From: a virus
DNA: 53,614 bases
Reading direction: 5' to 3' (one strand)
Virus record (IMG/VR): IMGVR_UViG_3300042569_001941
Span: 1 to 53,614 of that record
The notes under the pieces are model-generated. The model searched no databases. It was not told the DNA's origin and saw nothing but the letters and a program-made list of their open reading frames with translations. A program made the position numbers and the translations under genes. Positions 24,292-32,673 of the stretch are shown here, piece by piece. The number at the start of each line of letters is the position of its first letter. Position 1 is the first letter of the stretch.

Positions 24292-24492
24292 ATGTTAAAC
24301 AAAGAATTAGTAAACTATCAAGATAAACTTTATTGGGTTTATAGAAGAATTAAACATTCCCAAGTAAAGGAAGGTTCCATTAATGATTTAAAGGAATTTT
24401 GGTATTGTGATATGGTAGTTAGAAATAGAAATCAACAAGACGATACTCTTTTATTTTTAAGAGAAATTGAGGAGGCTAAAATAGTTTCTTAA
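24292..24492 (+). CDS. Hypothetical protein, 66 aa
   Basis: A small soluble protein starting MLNKELVNYQDKLYWVYRR, 3 nt after the nuclease stop, so probably in its operon. Its 3' end overlaps the opposing metallopeptidase gene by 17 nt. No motif is recognised. Confidence 0.6.
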   Translation: MLNKELVNYQDKLYWVYRRIKHSQVKEGSINDLKEFWYCDMVVRNRNQQDDTLLFLREIEEAKIVS

Positions 24493-24868
24493 TTTCTTTT
24501 AAACATATTTTGGTGTATTTGTCCTCATTACGTTTAGCTTGTCTTTCCATCGGATTGTGGGAATAATATCTTGATAATTCATATTCCCTATATTTTCTAC
24601 GAACTTGCAAATAATGCGTGTACTCATGAATTACGGTCGCAACTAAATCGTATATTGTGTTATTATTAGGTAGATAGATTATAATTTCATTTCGATAAAA
24701 ACAATAGTTACCAAAAATTTCAAAATTATCCATTTTACGTTTTCTTTCACTAAATCTAAATAATAATTTACGTTTTTTTCTATCACACAGACCAAAATAC
24801 CATTCACACCACTTTAAGGCGGCAGTGGCATAACGTTTTTTGGTTTCTATGTCAATAGTTCTACCCAT
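24476..24868 (-). CDS. SprT/M48-like zinc metallopeptidase
   Basis: 130 aa. The zinc motif HEYTH (81-85) sits in VATVIHEYTHYLQV. The downstream NPMERQA (105-111) gives a likely third ligand Glu. No leader or signal peptide is seen, so it should be cytoplasmic. It overlaps the upstream gene by 8 nt. The target is unknown; anti-restriction or host-protein cleavage are options. Confidence 0.7.
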   Translation of the reverse strand: MGRTIDIETKKRYATAALKWCEWYFGLCDRKKRKLLFRFSERKRKMDNFEIFGNYCFYRNEIIIYLPNNNTIYDLVATVIHEYTHYLQVRRKYREYELSRYYSHNPMERQAKRNEDKYTKICLKEIKKLF

Positions 24869-25220
24869 TGTTAGTTTTATCTGTTTTTATAGTCCTTGTA
24901 GTCTTTTTAGGTGGTTTAACGAAATCGTTAATTGCATCGAAGTTGTTTGAGATGTCTTTCAAAACCGCAGCAAATTCGTAATTTTCATTTTCCTCATGTT
25001 TTTTTAATAAAACGGTAAGAAAACTTTTTAACTCCATGTCGGTTAGTTGGGCTCTGGATTTAACCGAACTCTTCATTAACTTAAAAACCATATAAAGTAC
25101 TGACATTTTTTTCTCTTGTGGTAACGAGAAGTAATTCTCAATGGTAACATTAGATAAAATGTTAATACTTACAGTTTCCAAAAATTGTATAAAAGATGGA
25201 TGATTTACGTTTACTTTCAT
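24861..25220 (-). CDS. Hypothetical helical protein, 119 aa
   Basis: Starts MKVNVNHPSFIQFLETV; predicted all-helical with a basic, Thr/Lys-rich C-terminal tail (KPPKKTTRTIKTDKTNNG). A TATTTATT variant lies 15 nt upstream at 25243-25236. It is cotranscribed with the metallopeptidase. No family is recognised. Confidence 0.65.
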   Translation of the reverse strand: MKVNVNHPSFIQFLETVSINILSNVTIENYFSLPQEKKMSVLYMVFKLMKSSVKSRAQLTDMELKSFLTVLLKKHEENENYEFAAVLKDISNNFDAINDFVKPPKKTTRTIKTDKTNNG

Positions 25221-25265
25221 TATTATTTCGTTTTAAATAAATAGTGGGTGGATTGTTATAATAAA

Positions 25266-25298
25266 TAAAAAAAGGGATAAAATTTTAGTTTTACCCCC
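25266..25298 (-). terminator. Rho-independent terminator
   Basis: Minus-strand GGGGTAAAA pairs with TTTTATCCC, with a T run after it, downstream of the DUF1599-like gene. Confidence 0.65.
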
Positions 25299-25320
25299 TT
25301 ATTTGAAATAATCTAAAAAT

Positions 25321-25680
25321 CTATTTTGCCCATTTTCCTCTGATTACAATTTGAGCGATTATGTTATATACAGATAAATCTTGATATGTGTCTTCGATGG
25401 CTTCACCTACCGTATCTGGTTTACCTAATAACACCAATTGCTTCAATCTCTGAATCTTATCGTTCATTCTGAACCAAAGACCTGTCTGAGACAATTTAAT
25501 CTCTTCAGGGGTCTCTAAACGGGTTCCTACGGAGATATTATCGGGTCCGTAGTTTAATTGCTTTCTGCAAAAGATTTCATACTGTTCCTTTAGGATTTTT
25601 TTGAATTCTGCAGTAGTTTCTGGGTACTTTTCCTCACATAATTTGATGGGGGATAGTTGTGGAGTGGTATCTTCTGACAT
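25321..25680 (-). CDS. DUF1599 (nucleotide-modification-associated) protein
   Basis: 119 aa. EFKKILKEQYEIF, KQLNYGPDNISVG, LWFRMNDKIQRLKQL and EDTYQDLSVYNIIAQIVIRGKW follow the DUF1599 pattern: an all-alpha, MazG-like fold associated with modified-nucleotide pathways in phages. The conserved acidic pairs would bind metal and nucleotide. It suggests that the phage may manage a modified or controlled dNTP pool. A terminator follows. Confidence 0.75.
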   Translation of the reverse strand: MSEDTTPQLSPIKLCEEKYPETTAEFKKILKEQYEIFCRKQLNYGPDNISVGTRLETPEEIKLSQTGLWFRMNDKIQRLKQLVLLGKPDTVGEAIEDTYQDLSVYNIIAQIVIRGKWAK

Positions 25681-25728
25681 ATTTTTGTGTTTTTTATTAA
25701 TATAATGAATTTTATTTGTAATACAAAA

Positions 25729-25736
25729 TATTTATA
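25729..25736 (+). promoter_or_regulatory. TATTTATA late motif
   Basis: Lies 15 nt before the ATG at 25752. Confidence 0.55.
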
Positions 25737-25751
25737 TAAAAAACACATATC

Positions 25752-26000
25752 ATGGCATCAGACGCATATAAAGAAATGCAAGCATCGAAAGATAAACCAG
25801 GTTCAAGTCAACCAAAACATAAGCAATTGATAAAAATGCTAACATTTAGGGTTGTTCCTGCATATTATAAGGAAATTGAGAAGGTTGCAAACAACCAAGA
25901 GGTAACCGTATCTAAATTAATTAGAAATTACATTAAAGAAGGTATGAAAAGAGACGGTGAATTAACAGATAGAGAAGAAAAAACCTTCGGTTTAGAATAA
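25752..26000 (+). CDS. Ribbon-helix-helix-like protein
   Basis: 82 aa. The core KMLTFRVVPAYYKEIEK followed by EVTVSKLIRNYIKEGMK has the strand-helix-helix layout of Arc/MetJ-type DNA-binding proteins, preceded by a polar N-terminal arm of ~28 residues. A transcription regulator in the late unit is plausible. The downstream cargo gene starts 3 nt after its stop. Confidence 0.65.
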   Translation: MASDAYKEMQASKDKPGSSQPKHKQLIKMLTFRVVPAYYKEIEKVANNQEVTVSKLIRNYIKEGMKRDGELTDREEKTFGLE

Positions 26001-26003
26001 TTT

Positions 26004-26333
26004 ATGGAAAAGAACATTATAACCGAAAATTTGATTAGAGAGGCTGTTGATAAGGTCTTATTTGAGCAAATGTCAAAAGTATCAAGACAGGATTTTAGTA
26101 GAGTACAGTTTAAAATAGAGGAATTACAAAATTCTTTAGGTGAAACGGTAAAAGAACTGAGGAAATTGGAAGATTCCATACCATCAGGACTGAAAAGCAC
26201 GTCAAACGCTAGAATTTCGGGAATAACCGTGAGTTTAAATAACGCCCAAAAACTATTAACTCAACTTAAAGATAAGGTTAGACAATATAAGAAGTCCATT
26301 TACACACAATCTTTAGACGAGAAGAAAAAATAG
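26004..26333 (+). CDS. Putative capsid-packaged coiled-coil protein
   Basis: 109 aa. The leader MEKNIITENLIREAVDKV followed by LFEQ is the long tag class with a cut after LFE. The mature part is a nearly continuous basic coiled coil (FKIEELQNSLGETVKELRK...). It may be an internal scaffold-like or DNA-compacting protein. It is in an operon with the ribbon-helix-helix gene. Confidence 0.7.
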   Translation: MEKNIITENLIREAVDKVLFEQMSKVSRQDFSRVQFKIEELQNSLGETVKELRKLEDSIPSGLKSTSNARISGITVSLNNAQKLLTQLKDKVRQYKKSIYTQSLDEKKK

Positions 26334-26335
26334 AA

Positions 26336-26692
26336 CTATTTTAACTTTTCATCACTTTTTAGGACTTTTTTACCCTTTTCAGTTAGGAAAAACATTTCTT
26401 CGGTGTTATCATCTTCGTATGAATTTACCAATCCTTTTGTTTTAAGTTCATTTAGGATTGTACCCGCAACAATTTCACGTAAAAGAGTTTCGAACTCATC
26501 TTCATCAAATATTTCATCTTCAGTAAGGTCAGTATCTCCATTTATGAATTTTTCGGTTAATTTGTTAGATATGTGATTTTTAGCGAAATCGGTAACCTCA
26601 ATTTCATAATCCAAAAAGAAGTCAGTTTCCACTAAGGTTTCAATTATCTCTTTTGTTCTTTCAATAACAATTGGTTGGTATATTTTTGACAT
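26336..26692 (-). CDS. Winged-helix-like protein, 118 aa
   Basis: An acidic helical N-terminal region, then ILNELKTKGLVNSYED and MFFLTEKGKKVL, which fit the recognition helix and wing of MarR/PadR-type winged helices. A regulator is possible. No tag or signal is seen, and no clear promoter motif could be assigned. Confidence 0.55.
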   Translation of the reverse strand: MSKIYQPIVIERTKEIIETLVETDFFLDYEIEVTDFAKNHISNKLTEKFINGDTDLTEDEIFDEDEFETLLREIVAGTILNELKTKGLVNSYEDDNTEEMFFLTEKGKKVLKSDEKLK

Positions 26693-26802
26693 GATAAAAA
26701 TTTTGATTTTTATTAAAATATATGCAAAAAATACCGATAAAAAAAATTATTTGGTTGAAAGTATCCACATTTTTTTATATATTATTGTATAATTAAAATA
26801 TA

Positions 26803-28053
26803 ATGGGTAACAACAAAATTTTTATTCAAATTGCATCATATCGAGATCCGCAATTAATACCAACAATAAAAGACTGTATAAAAAATGCAAAAAAGCCTGA
26901 AAATTTGGTTTTTTCAATTGCATGGCAAAGGTCAAAAGAAGATACATGGGATAACTTAGATGAATTTTTAAATGACAAGAGATTTAAAATAATCGATATT
27001 AACTACGAAGATTCTAAAGGTGCTTGTTGGGCAAGAAATCAATTACAACAACAGTATAATGGTGAGGAGTATACAATTCAATTAGATTCACATCATAGAT
27101 TTGCGGAAAATTGGGATGATGATTGTATAAAAATGATTAAACAACTACAAAAGAAGGGACATAAGAAACCTTTATTAACTGGTTATGTTTCATCATTTGA
27201 TCCTGATAATGATCCAGCAGGTAGAATTCAAGCGCCGTGGAAAATGAACTTTGATAGATTTATTCCTGAAGGTGCTGTGTTCTTCTTACCAGCAACAATA
27301 GACGATTATCAACAAAGAACCGAACCAGTACCCGCTAGATTTTATTCTGCACATTTTTGTTTTACTTTAGGTTCCTTTGTTACAGAAGTACCGCATGACC
27401 CTGAATATTATTTCCATGGAGAAGAAATTTCTATTGCGGTGAGAGCATATACATGGGGTTATGATTTGTTTCATCCACATAAAACAGTTGTTTGGCACGA
27501 ATATACTCGTAAAGGTAGAACTAAACAATGGGATGATGATAAACAATGGGTTAGTAAAAATGTACATTGTCATAAAAGAAATAGAAAACTATTCGAAATG
27601 GATGGTGAAGTGAAAGATATTGATTTTGGAATTTATGACTTTGGTAAAGAAAGAACTTTGGAGGATTATGAAAGATATGCTGGCATCTCATTTAAAAAGA
27701 GAGCGGTACAAAAATATACAGTTGATAATAATTTAGCACCTAACCCTCCTTTATATGGTGATGAATTTAATAGTTCATTCTTATCAATTTTTAAACATTG
27801 TATAGATGTTACATTTGATAGAGTACCTGAAAATGATTATGATTTTTGGGTAGTTGCTTTTCATGATGAAAAAGACGAAACTCTTTTTAGAAAAGATGCT
27901 GATAGGGATGAAATAAACAGATTAAAAAATGATCCTGATGGGTACTGTAAAATTTGGAGAGAATTTACGGTTGAAACAAAACCAAAATATTGGATTGTTT
28001 GGCCACATAGTGAATCTAAAGGTTGGATGGAAAGAATAAAAGGAGATTTATAA
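26803..28053 (+). CDS. GT60-like GlcNAc transferase
   Basis: 416 aa. IFIQIASYRDPQLIPTI, ENLVFSIAWQ, the metal-binding region QLDSHHRFAENWDD and FHGEEISIAVRAYTWGYDLFHP match the GlcNAc-transferase family first known from Skp1 glycosylation (Pfam Glyco-transf_GlcNAc). It is a GT-A fold enzyme expected to move GlcNAc from UDP-GlcNAc; the acceptor is unknown. It leads a run of seven overlapping or nearly touching genes for glycan work ending at 35013. No clear promoter was found; a T-rich stretch with TATATTATTG precedes it. Confidence 0.8.
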   Translation: MGNNKIFIQIASYRDPQLIPTIKDCIKNAKKPENLVFSIAWQRSKEDTWDNLDEFLNDKRFKIIDINYEDSKGACWARNQLQQQYNGEEYTIQLDSHHRFAENWDDDCIKMIKQLQKKGHKKPLLTGYVSSFDPDNDPAGRIQAPWKMNFDRFIPEGAVFFLPATIDDYQQRTEPVPARFYSAHFCFTLGSFVTEVPHDPEYYFHGEEISIAVRAYTWGYDLFHPHKTVVWHEYTRKGRTKQWDDDKQWVSKNVHCHKRNRKLFEMDGEVKDIDFGIYDFGKERTLEDYERYAGISFKKRAVQKYTVDNNLAPNPPLYGDEFNSSFLSIFKHCIDVTFDRVPENDYDFWVVAFHDEKDETLFRKDADRDEINRLKNDPDGYCKIWREFTVETKPKYWIVWPHSESKGWMERIKGDL

Positions 28054-28445
28054 TGAAATTAGAACTCGTAAAAAACGAACCGAAATATTATGAATTTATA
28101 CGTTTGATGAGACTACATCCGGATAACATATTTGGATTTATAAATCAAACCGATATTAGTGAAAGTGAACAAATTAGTTATATGAACAAGTATGGTGAAT
28201 TTTTCAATATTTGTTTATGTGACGATAATCCCGCTGGATTTATTGGGGTTATAGATAATGATATTAGAATTGCAACAAACCCTACTTTTAAAAATAAAGG
28301 TATTGGAAAATTTATGGTAAATGAGATTATGAAAGTATACCCAAATGCCGTTGCAAAAATAAAAGTCGATAATCCATTAAGTAAAAAACTTTTTAAATCT
28401 TGTGGATTTGAGACTGATTATATAATAATGAAAAAATGTCAATAA
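28053..28445 (+). CDS. GNAT-family acetyltransferase
   Basis: 130 aa from the ATG overlapping the previous stop (TAATG), with an AGGAG tract 8-12 nt upstream; an in-frame start 10 codons earlier is less likely. The acetyl-CoA loop NKGIGKFMVNEI and the C-terminal PLSKKLFKSCGFE are typical of GNAT enzymes. Next to a DegT-like gene it likely N-acetylates an amino-sugar, as in dTDP- or UDP-amino-sugar pathways. Confidence 0.75.
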   Translation: MKLELVKNEPKYYEFIRLMRLHPDNIFGFINQTDISESEQISYMNKYGEFFNICLCDDNPAGFIGVIDNDIRIATNPTFKNKGIGKFMVNEIMKVYPNAVAKIKVDNPLSKKLFKSCGFETDYIIMKKCQ

Positions 28446-29080
28446 GAAGACCAAAAAATAATCCGTTTAAAATTGTCCAAATGTTTGAGGAGGAGGTTGC
28501 AGATTATACTGGATCAAAATATGCAATTTCGGTTGATAGTTGTACAAATGCAATATTTTTAGTTTGTAAATACTTGAATGTTAGTGATGTAATTATACCA
28601 TCAAAAACATATTTATCAGTTCCACAATCAATCATACATGCTGGAGGTAACGTAATATTCGACAGAACAAACGAAACCAATGATTGGAAAGGAATCTATC
28701 AATTAAAACCGTATCCAATTTATGATTCCGCAAAAAGATTTACATCTAATATGTACATTTCAAATACATTCATGTGTCTATCTTTTCATATAAAAAAACA
28801 TTTAAAAATATCAAAAGGTGGAATGATTTTAACAGATAGTGAAGAGTCGGTAAAATGGTTCAAAAAAGCAAGATACGAGGGAAGGAGTGAAAAATTATAT
28901 CATCAAGATGATATTGATATGTTAGGATGGAATATGTACATGACTCCTCAGCAAGCATCTCATGGATTATCATTGATGCAAAATATACCCACACATAATG
29001 ATGACTTAGGTGAAAACGATGGTTATAGAGATTTAACCGAATTCACCGTTTTTAAAAATCATAAAACAATAGATGAATAG
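28436..29080 (+). CDS. Shortened DegT/DnrJ-type aminotransferase-like protein
   Basis: 214 aa. FEEEVADYTGSKYAISVDSCTNAIF, the IIPSKTYLSVPQSIIHAGG strand-loop and SFHIKKHLKISKGGMI match the N-terminal PLP domain of DegT enzymes; the Lys in this last motif is the candidate Schiff-base residue. Full-length members have about 370 residues, so the C-terminal domain is missing, with no sign of a frameshift. It overlaps the GNAT gene by 10 nt and the next gene by 8 nt. Either a minimal sugar aminotransferase or a degraded one. Confidence 0.7.
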   Translation: MSIRRPKNNPFKIVQMFEEEVADYTGSKYAISVDSCTNAIFLVCKYLNVSDVIIPSKTYLSVPQSIIHAGGNVIFDRTNETNDWKGIYQLKPYPIYDSAKRFTSNMYISNTFMCLSFHIKKHLKISKGGMILTDSEESVKWFKKARYEGRSEKLYHQDDIDMLGWNMYMTPQQASHGLSLMQNIPTHNDDLGENDGYRDLTEFTVFKNHKTIDE

Positions 29081-29834
29081 AATATGCTTTGTTTTGGATA
29101 CCCATTACCCAAACTACACAAAAAGATTAAAAACAACATCATTAAAAAACTATTTTGATTGTGGTCTTAATGAAAAGGGGGTTGGTTTTATTATAACCAC
29201 AAACAGACCCGATGATTTTGAAGAATACAGGGAGAAGGGAGTTCTTGTTTATGATATAAACAAAATAAGAGATGATGTGTCACTTAAATATGAGATTTTA
29301 CCCGATAACCCACTTGGTATTTACCCTTCTGGGTTTCCTTGGAATTTAGAAAGGTTTGGATTAAAAATAGCGGGAGAGTTAGGATATAATATTGTTATTA
29401 ATTTAGATTCCGATGTTGTGTTTAATACATTAGAAGATGGAAAAGATTTTGTTAATTTTATAAATAAAATATATGAAAAAAATACGGTTGTTACAAACCA
29501 AGCAATTTTTAAATATGAAAAAAACTCATTAAATGAAATTTTTCATTTACATGAAAAATATAAAGAACATTTTAATGTTAGTTTTGAAGATAGTGAATTG
29601 GATAGTTTAGATGGTCCTGTAATTATTTATATGGGAGAGTCTTCTGATGATATAATTAGATATTCAAACACTTGGAATATGTTAACAAATTTTGGTTATA
29701 AAAAGGAATTTGGATTTGGATATGAAGGGATTGTATGTGGTAATTGGTCTTTTTCTATCCCGATGTCTGGTTTTGAATTAAAATGGAAAAGTTTACCATT
29801 AACACCACACCATAATTACGGAGATAGATATTAG
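29073..29834 (+). CDS. GT-A type glycosyltransferase-like protein
   Basis: 253 aa. The central NIVINLDSDVVFNTL gives a DSD metal-binding motif on a strand, as in GT-A sugar transferases. LDGPVIIYMGES and GNWSFSIP may form the acceptor side. It is not assigned to a named family. It overlaps the previous gene by 8 nt and is followed by GT25 after 1 nt. Confidence 0.6.
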   Translation: MNRICFVLDTHYPNYTKRLKTTSLKNYFDCGLNEKGVGFIITTNRPDDFEEYREKGVLVYDINKIRDDVSLKYEILPDNPLGIYPSGFPWNLERFGLKIAGELGYNIVINLDSDVVFNTLEDGKDFVNFINKIYEKNTVVTNQAIFKYEKNSLNEIFHLHEKYKEHFNVSFEDSELDSLDGPVIIYMGESSDDIIRYSNTWNMLTNFGYKKEFGFGYEGIVCGNWSFSIPMSGFELKWKSLPLTPHHNYGDRY

Positions 29835-29835
29835 T

Positions 29836-31356
29836 ATGATTACAATTTCAAACATAAAAATTGCAGATAGGGGATATTATATAAATTTAGATGGTTCCAC
29901 AGATAGAAAGGTAAATGTTGAATCACAAATAGAAAAATTTAACATTGTTGGTTTGGAAAGGTTTTCGGCATTAACGGACCCCGCTAGATTTTTATCATGT
30001 ACAAAATCACATTTACAAATTTTTAAAGAATCTGAAGAAGAAACATTATTAATTTTAGAAGATGATTTTCAATTATATGATAAATGTAAAATCAACAATC
30101 AAGAATATGATTTTATCCAAACGTTATCGAACGTAATGGAAGAATTAAAAAATATAGAATGGGACGTTGTTTTATTTGGGTGTAACCCAAAAACATACTT
30201 AATTCCTGTAACAAATCTATTATCTAAAAATTTTAAAAGTACGGGTTCTTGGGGATATATTATTAAAAAGAAAGCGTATAAACATATTTCAGAAAATTCA
30301 AATTATTTTAAAGACTACTTAGCGATTGACGATTGGTTATGTCATATAAGTAATCTAAATTTTAATGTCTATACAACAACCCCAAAATTAATATCTCACG
30401 GAATTGGTTTTGAATCGACTATGATGCCGTCAGGAAAAGTTAATTATGATGCGTGGATTGAGGGTAACTATGAATATTATTTATATAAAGATATTAAATC
30501 GGAAAACTTTGTGAATGATTTTAAATTTGAAAGGGAAAACACCGTTATAATAACAGGACACTTCGTTAACAATTTTCTTTTTTATTTAAGATATCTTTTA
30601 CATAGCATACCTAAAGAAATTGAAAGGTGTAAATTTTTAATTATTTATGATACAAATCACGATACAGTTGAATATTCAAACGTAAGATTATTAGAGGATT
30701 ATTTTAAAAATAGAAATAAACCAATAAATTACGAAATATTATATTCAAAGGGTGGTCTTATTGATAGTGTAAGAATTATGTTAGAAAAAATTAAAACAAA
30801 ATATTTTATTTTCTTAGAACATGATTGGATTTTTTTAAAGACTGAATCGATAAACTTCAAAGGTTTATTGGATACGTTTAACAAATACCCATTTGTTCAT
30901 GCGGTTTGGTTTAATAAAGATGATAACCAATTAAAGGGGTTTGAAATTGCTGGAGATGTTGACGGTAAAGAAACACCATATGGAAAGGAACACAGAATAG
31001 AAGATTTTGAATTAACAACAACTGTTAGATGGTCAAATAATCCGTCTATGTTAAGGGTTTCGAAATATAAAGAATGGTATGAAAAATATATTTACAATAC
31101 GGGTATTGGGATAAATCATCAAGGACAATACAATGTAGAAGACTCAATGATAAGAGAATATCGAAATTTAATATCAATTAGTAAATTTAACGACATTAGA
31201 GATGAATGGGGAACCTATCTTTACGGTGCTGTTGGTACAGGTCCTTATATGGGACATACCGACGGGTCTAGAAGATATCAAACATCGATAAGAACAATGT
31301 CTGAGGACACCGCAGATGATTACGTGTTGAATCACCCATTACCTGAAAATGATTAA
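29836..31356 (+). CDS. GT25 glycosyltransferase fused to a second GT-like domain
   Basis: 506 aa. The N-terminal ~230 residues are GT25-like: GYYINLDGSTDRKVN, a CTKSHLQIFK strand, LLILEDDFQLYD (the EDD metal site) and TGSWGYIIKKKA. The second half has FLIIYDTNHD and FIFLEHDWIFL, an HD-type strand pair of a second sugar-transferase-like fold. GT25 enzymes decorate LPS or collagen-like proteins. The fused arrangement suggests two sequential transfers. Confidence 0.8.
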   Translation: MITISNIKIADRGYYINLDGSTDRKVNVESQIEKFNIVGLERFSALTDPARFLSCTKSHLQIFKESEEETLLILEDDFQLYDKCKINNQEYDFIQTLSNVMEELKNIEWDVVLFGCNPKTYLIPVTNLLSKNFKSTGSWGYIIKKKAYKHISENSNYFKDYLAIDDWLCHISNLNFNVYTTTPKLISHGIGFESTMMPSGKVNYDAWIEGNYEYYLYKDIKSENFVNDFKFERENTVIITGHFVNNFLFYLRYLLHSIPKEIERCKFLIIYDTNHDTVEYSNVRLLEDYFKNRNKPINYEILYSKGGLIDSVRIMLEKIKTKYFIFLEHDWIFLKTESINFKGLLDTFNKYPFVHAVWFNKDDNQLKGFEIAGDVDGKETPYGKEHRIEDFELTTTVRWSNNPSMLRVSKYKEWYEKYIYNTGIGINHQGQYNVEDSMIREYRNLISISKFNDIRDEWGTYLYGAVGTGPYMGHTDGSRRYQTSIRTMSEDTADDYVLNHPLPEND

Positions 31357-31357
31357 T

Positions 31358-31918
31358 ATGAAAACATTAGAAAAAATATATAACCACCATTGTCAAACTT
31401 ATTCTGACATACAAGAACATTTACCAACAATAAAAAAATATACCGAAGAGTGTGACCATATCATAGAAATGGGAGTAAGATACGTTGTATCAACATATGC
31501 CTTTATGATGGGAAAACCTAAAAGAATGATATCTTATGATATATTACCAGTTGAGAATTTTGATATTGATAGGAATGATTTAAAAAAATTGGCATTAGAT
31601 AACGATATTGATTTTGATTTTATAGTTGCTGACACCACTAAAATAGAAATAGAAGAAACAGATTTACTTTTTATTGATACTTGGCATGTTTATCAACAAT
31701 TAATTGTTGAATTAACAAAGCATGGTAATAAATCTAGAAAATACATAATAATGCACGATACAACTAAATTTGGTGAAATGGGGGAATGTGGCGAAGGTGA
31801 TGGTCTAATGAGGGCAATTAATGAATTTTTAAATGACAATAATCATTGGTACGTTCATGAAAAATTTGAAAATAATAATGGATTAACCATATTAAAAAGA
31901 AAAAATGAAACAAATTAA
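31358..31918 (+). CDS. Class I SAM methyltransferase-like protein (CmcI/MTase_24 type)
   Basis: 186 aa from the ATG 1 nt after the previous stop (an ATG three codons earlier overlaps that gene). IIEMGVRYVVSTYAF is the SAM-binding E-x-G-like strand, DFDFIVADTTKI and LLFIDTWHVYQQL follow, and YIIMHDTTKFGE is a DxH-type metal or catalytic loop, as in cephalosporin hydroxylase-like O-methyltransferases. It could methylate a sugar. It overlaps the next gene by 14 nt. Confidence 0.7.
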   Translation: MKTLEKIYNHHCQTYSDIQEHLPTIKKYTEECDHIIEMGVRYVVSTYAFMMGKPKRMISYDILPVENFDIDRNDLKKLALDNDIDFDFIVADTTKIEIEETDLLFIDTWHVYQQLIVELTKHGNKSRKYIIMHDTTKFGEMGECGEGDGLMRAINEFLNDNNHWYVHEKFENNNGLTILKRKNETN

Positions 31919-32672
31919 TTTTATAATCACCGTTTATGATAAGGAAGAGTATTGGCCTTACTTAAAAAATATATTGGATGGGTATGAAAAAATAAAAAGT
32001 AATTACGTTGTTTGTTATAGTGGTAATAAAGATGATTTTCAATGTGATTTTAGAATGAAAAACTTAGTAAATGGTGGAAGAGGAGAAAATCATCATCCAC
32101 ATTCATCTCCTCACGTTGATATGGATTATTTACTAACGTTAAAAGGATATGATTTATTAAAATCAAATAATATTCATAATTGGATAAAACTTTCGGTGGA
32201 TAGTTGGTTACTTGATGAAGATAAAATTATACAAATAATAGATTTTTTAGAAAATGAGCATTGTGTGTACGGTGGGAATATATGGTATAGTCATATAAAT
32301 TACGCAACAGACATATTTTTTGCCAATACTAATGAAATTAACATATTTGAAGATTTAAAAACAAATGGAATTAAATTTTTGGATTGGTTATATGATAAAA
32401 AAATACCAACGGGTCTTGAGAATTTAATGAGGTATATGGTTATTCCATACAATCATGCAATAATTGTGGATAGAGAACCTTTAGATGCAGACTCAACGAG
32501 ATGGATGTGTCCTAAACTTGGTTGGTGTATGTCACATTGTTTAGAGACCAATTTAAACTTTTTAAATAATCATATGACAGATGGAAAGGCTGTTAATATG
32601 AATAAAATAAACGGAAATAACACTCCATATACGTTTGAGGGTTATTTAAAAGATTCTGGACAAAAATATTAA
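31905..32672 (+). CDS. Glycosyltransferase-like hypothetical, 255 aa
   Basis: The N-terminal INFIITVYDKEEYWPYLKNIL, then NYVVCYSG, resembles the opening strands of GT2/GT-A enzymes. The next part, NWIKLSVDSWLL, has a D-x-W where a DxD would be expected. Several conserved-looking His residues occur (ENHHPHSSPHVD). The family is uncertain; context supports a glycan role. Confidence 0.5.
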   Translation: MKQINFIITVYDKEEYWPYLKNILDGYEKIKSNYVVCYSGNKDDFQCDFRMKNLVNGGRGENHHPHSSPHVDMDYLLTLKGYDLLKSNNIHNWIKLSVDSWLLDEDKIIQIIDFLENEHCVYGGNIWYSHINYATDIFFANTNEINIFEDLKTNGIKFLDWLYDKKIPTGLENLMRYMVIPYNHAIIVDREPLDADSTRWMCPKLGWCMSHCLETNLNFLNNHMTDGKAVNMNKINGNNTPYTFEGYLKDSGQKY

Positions 32673-32673
32673 T

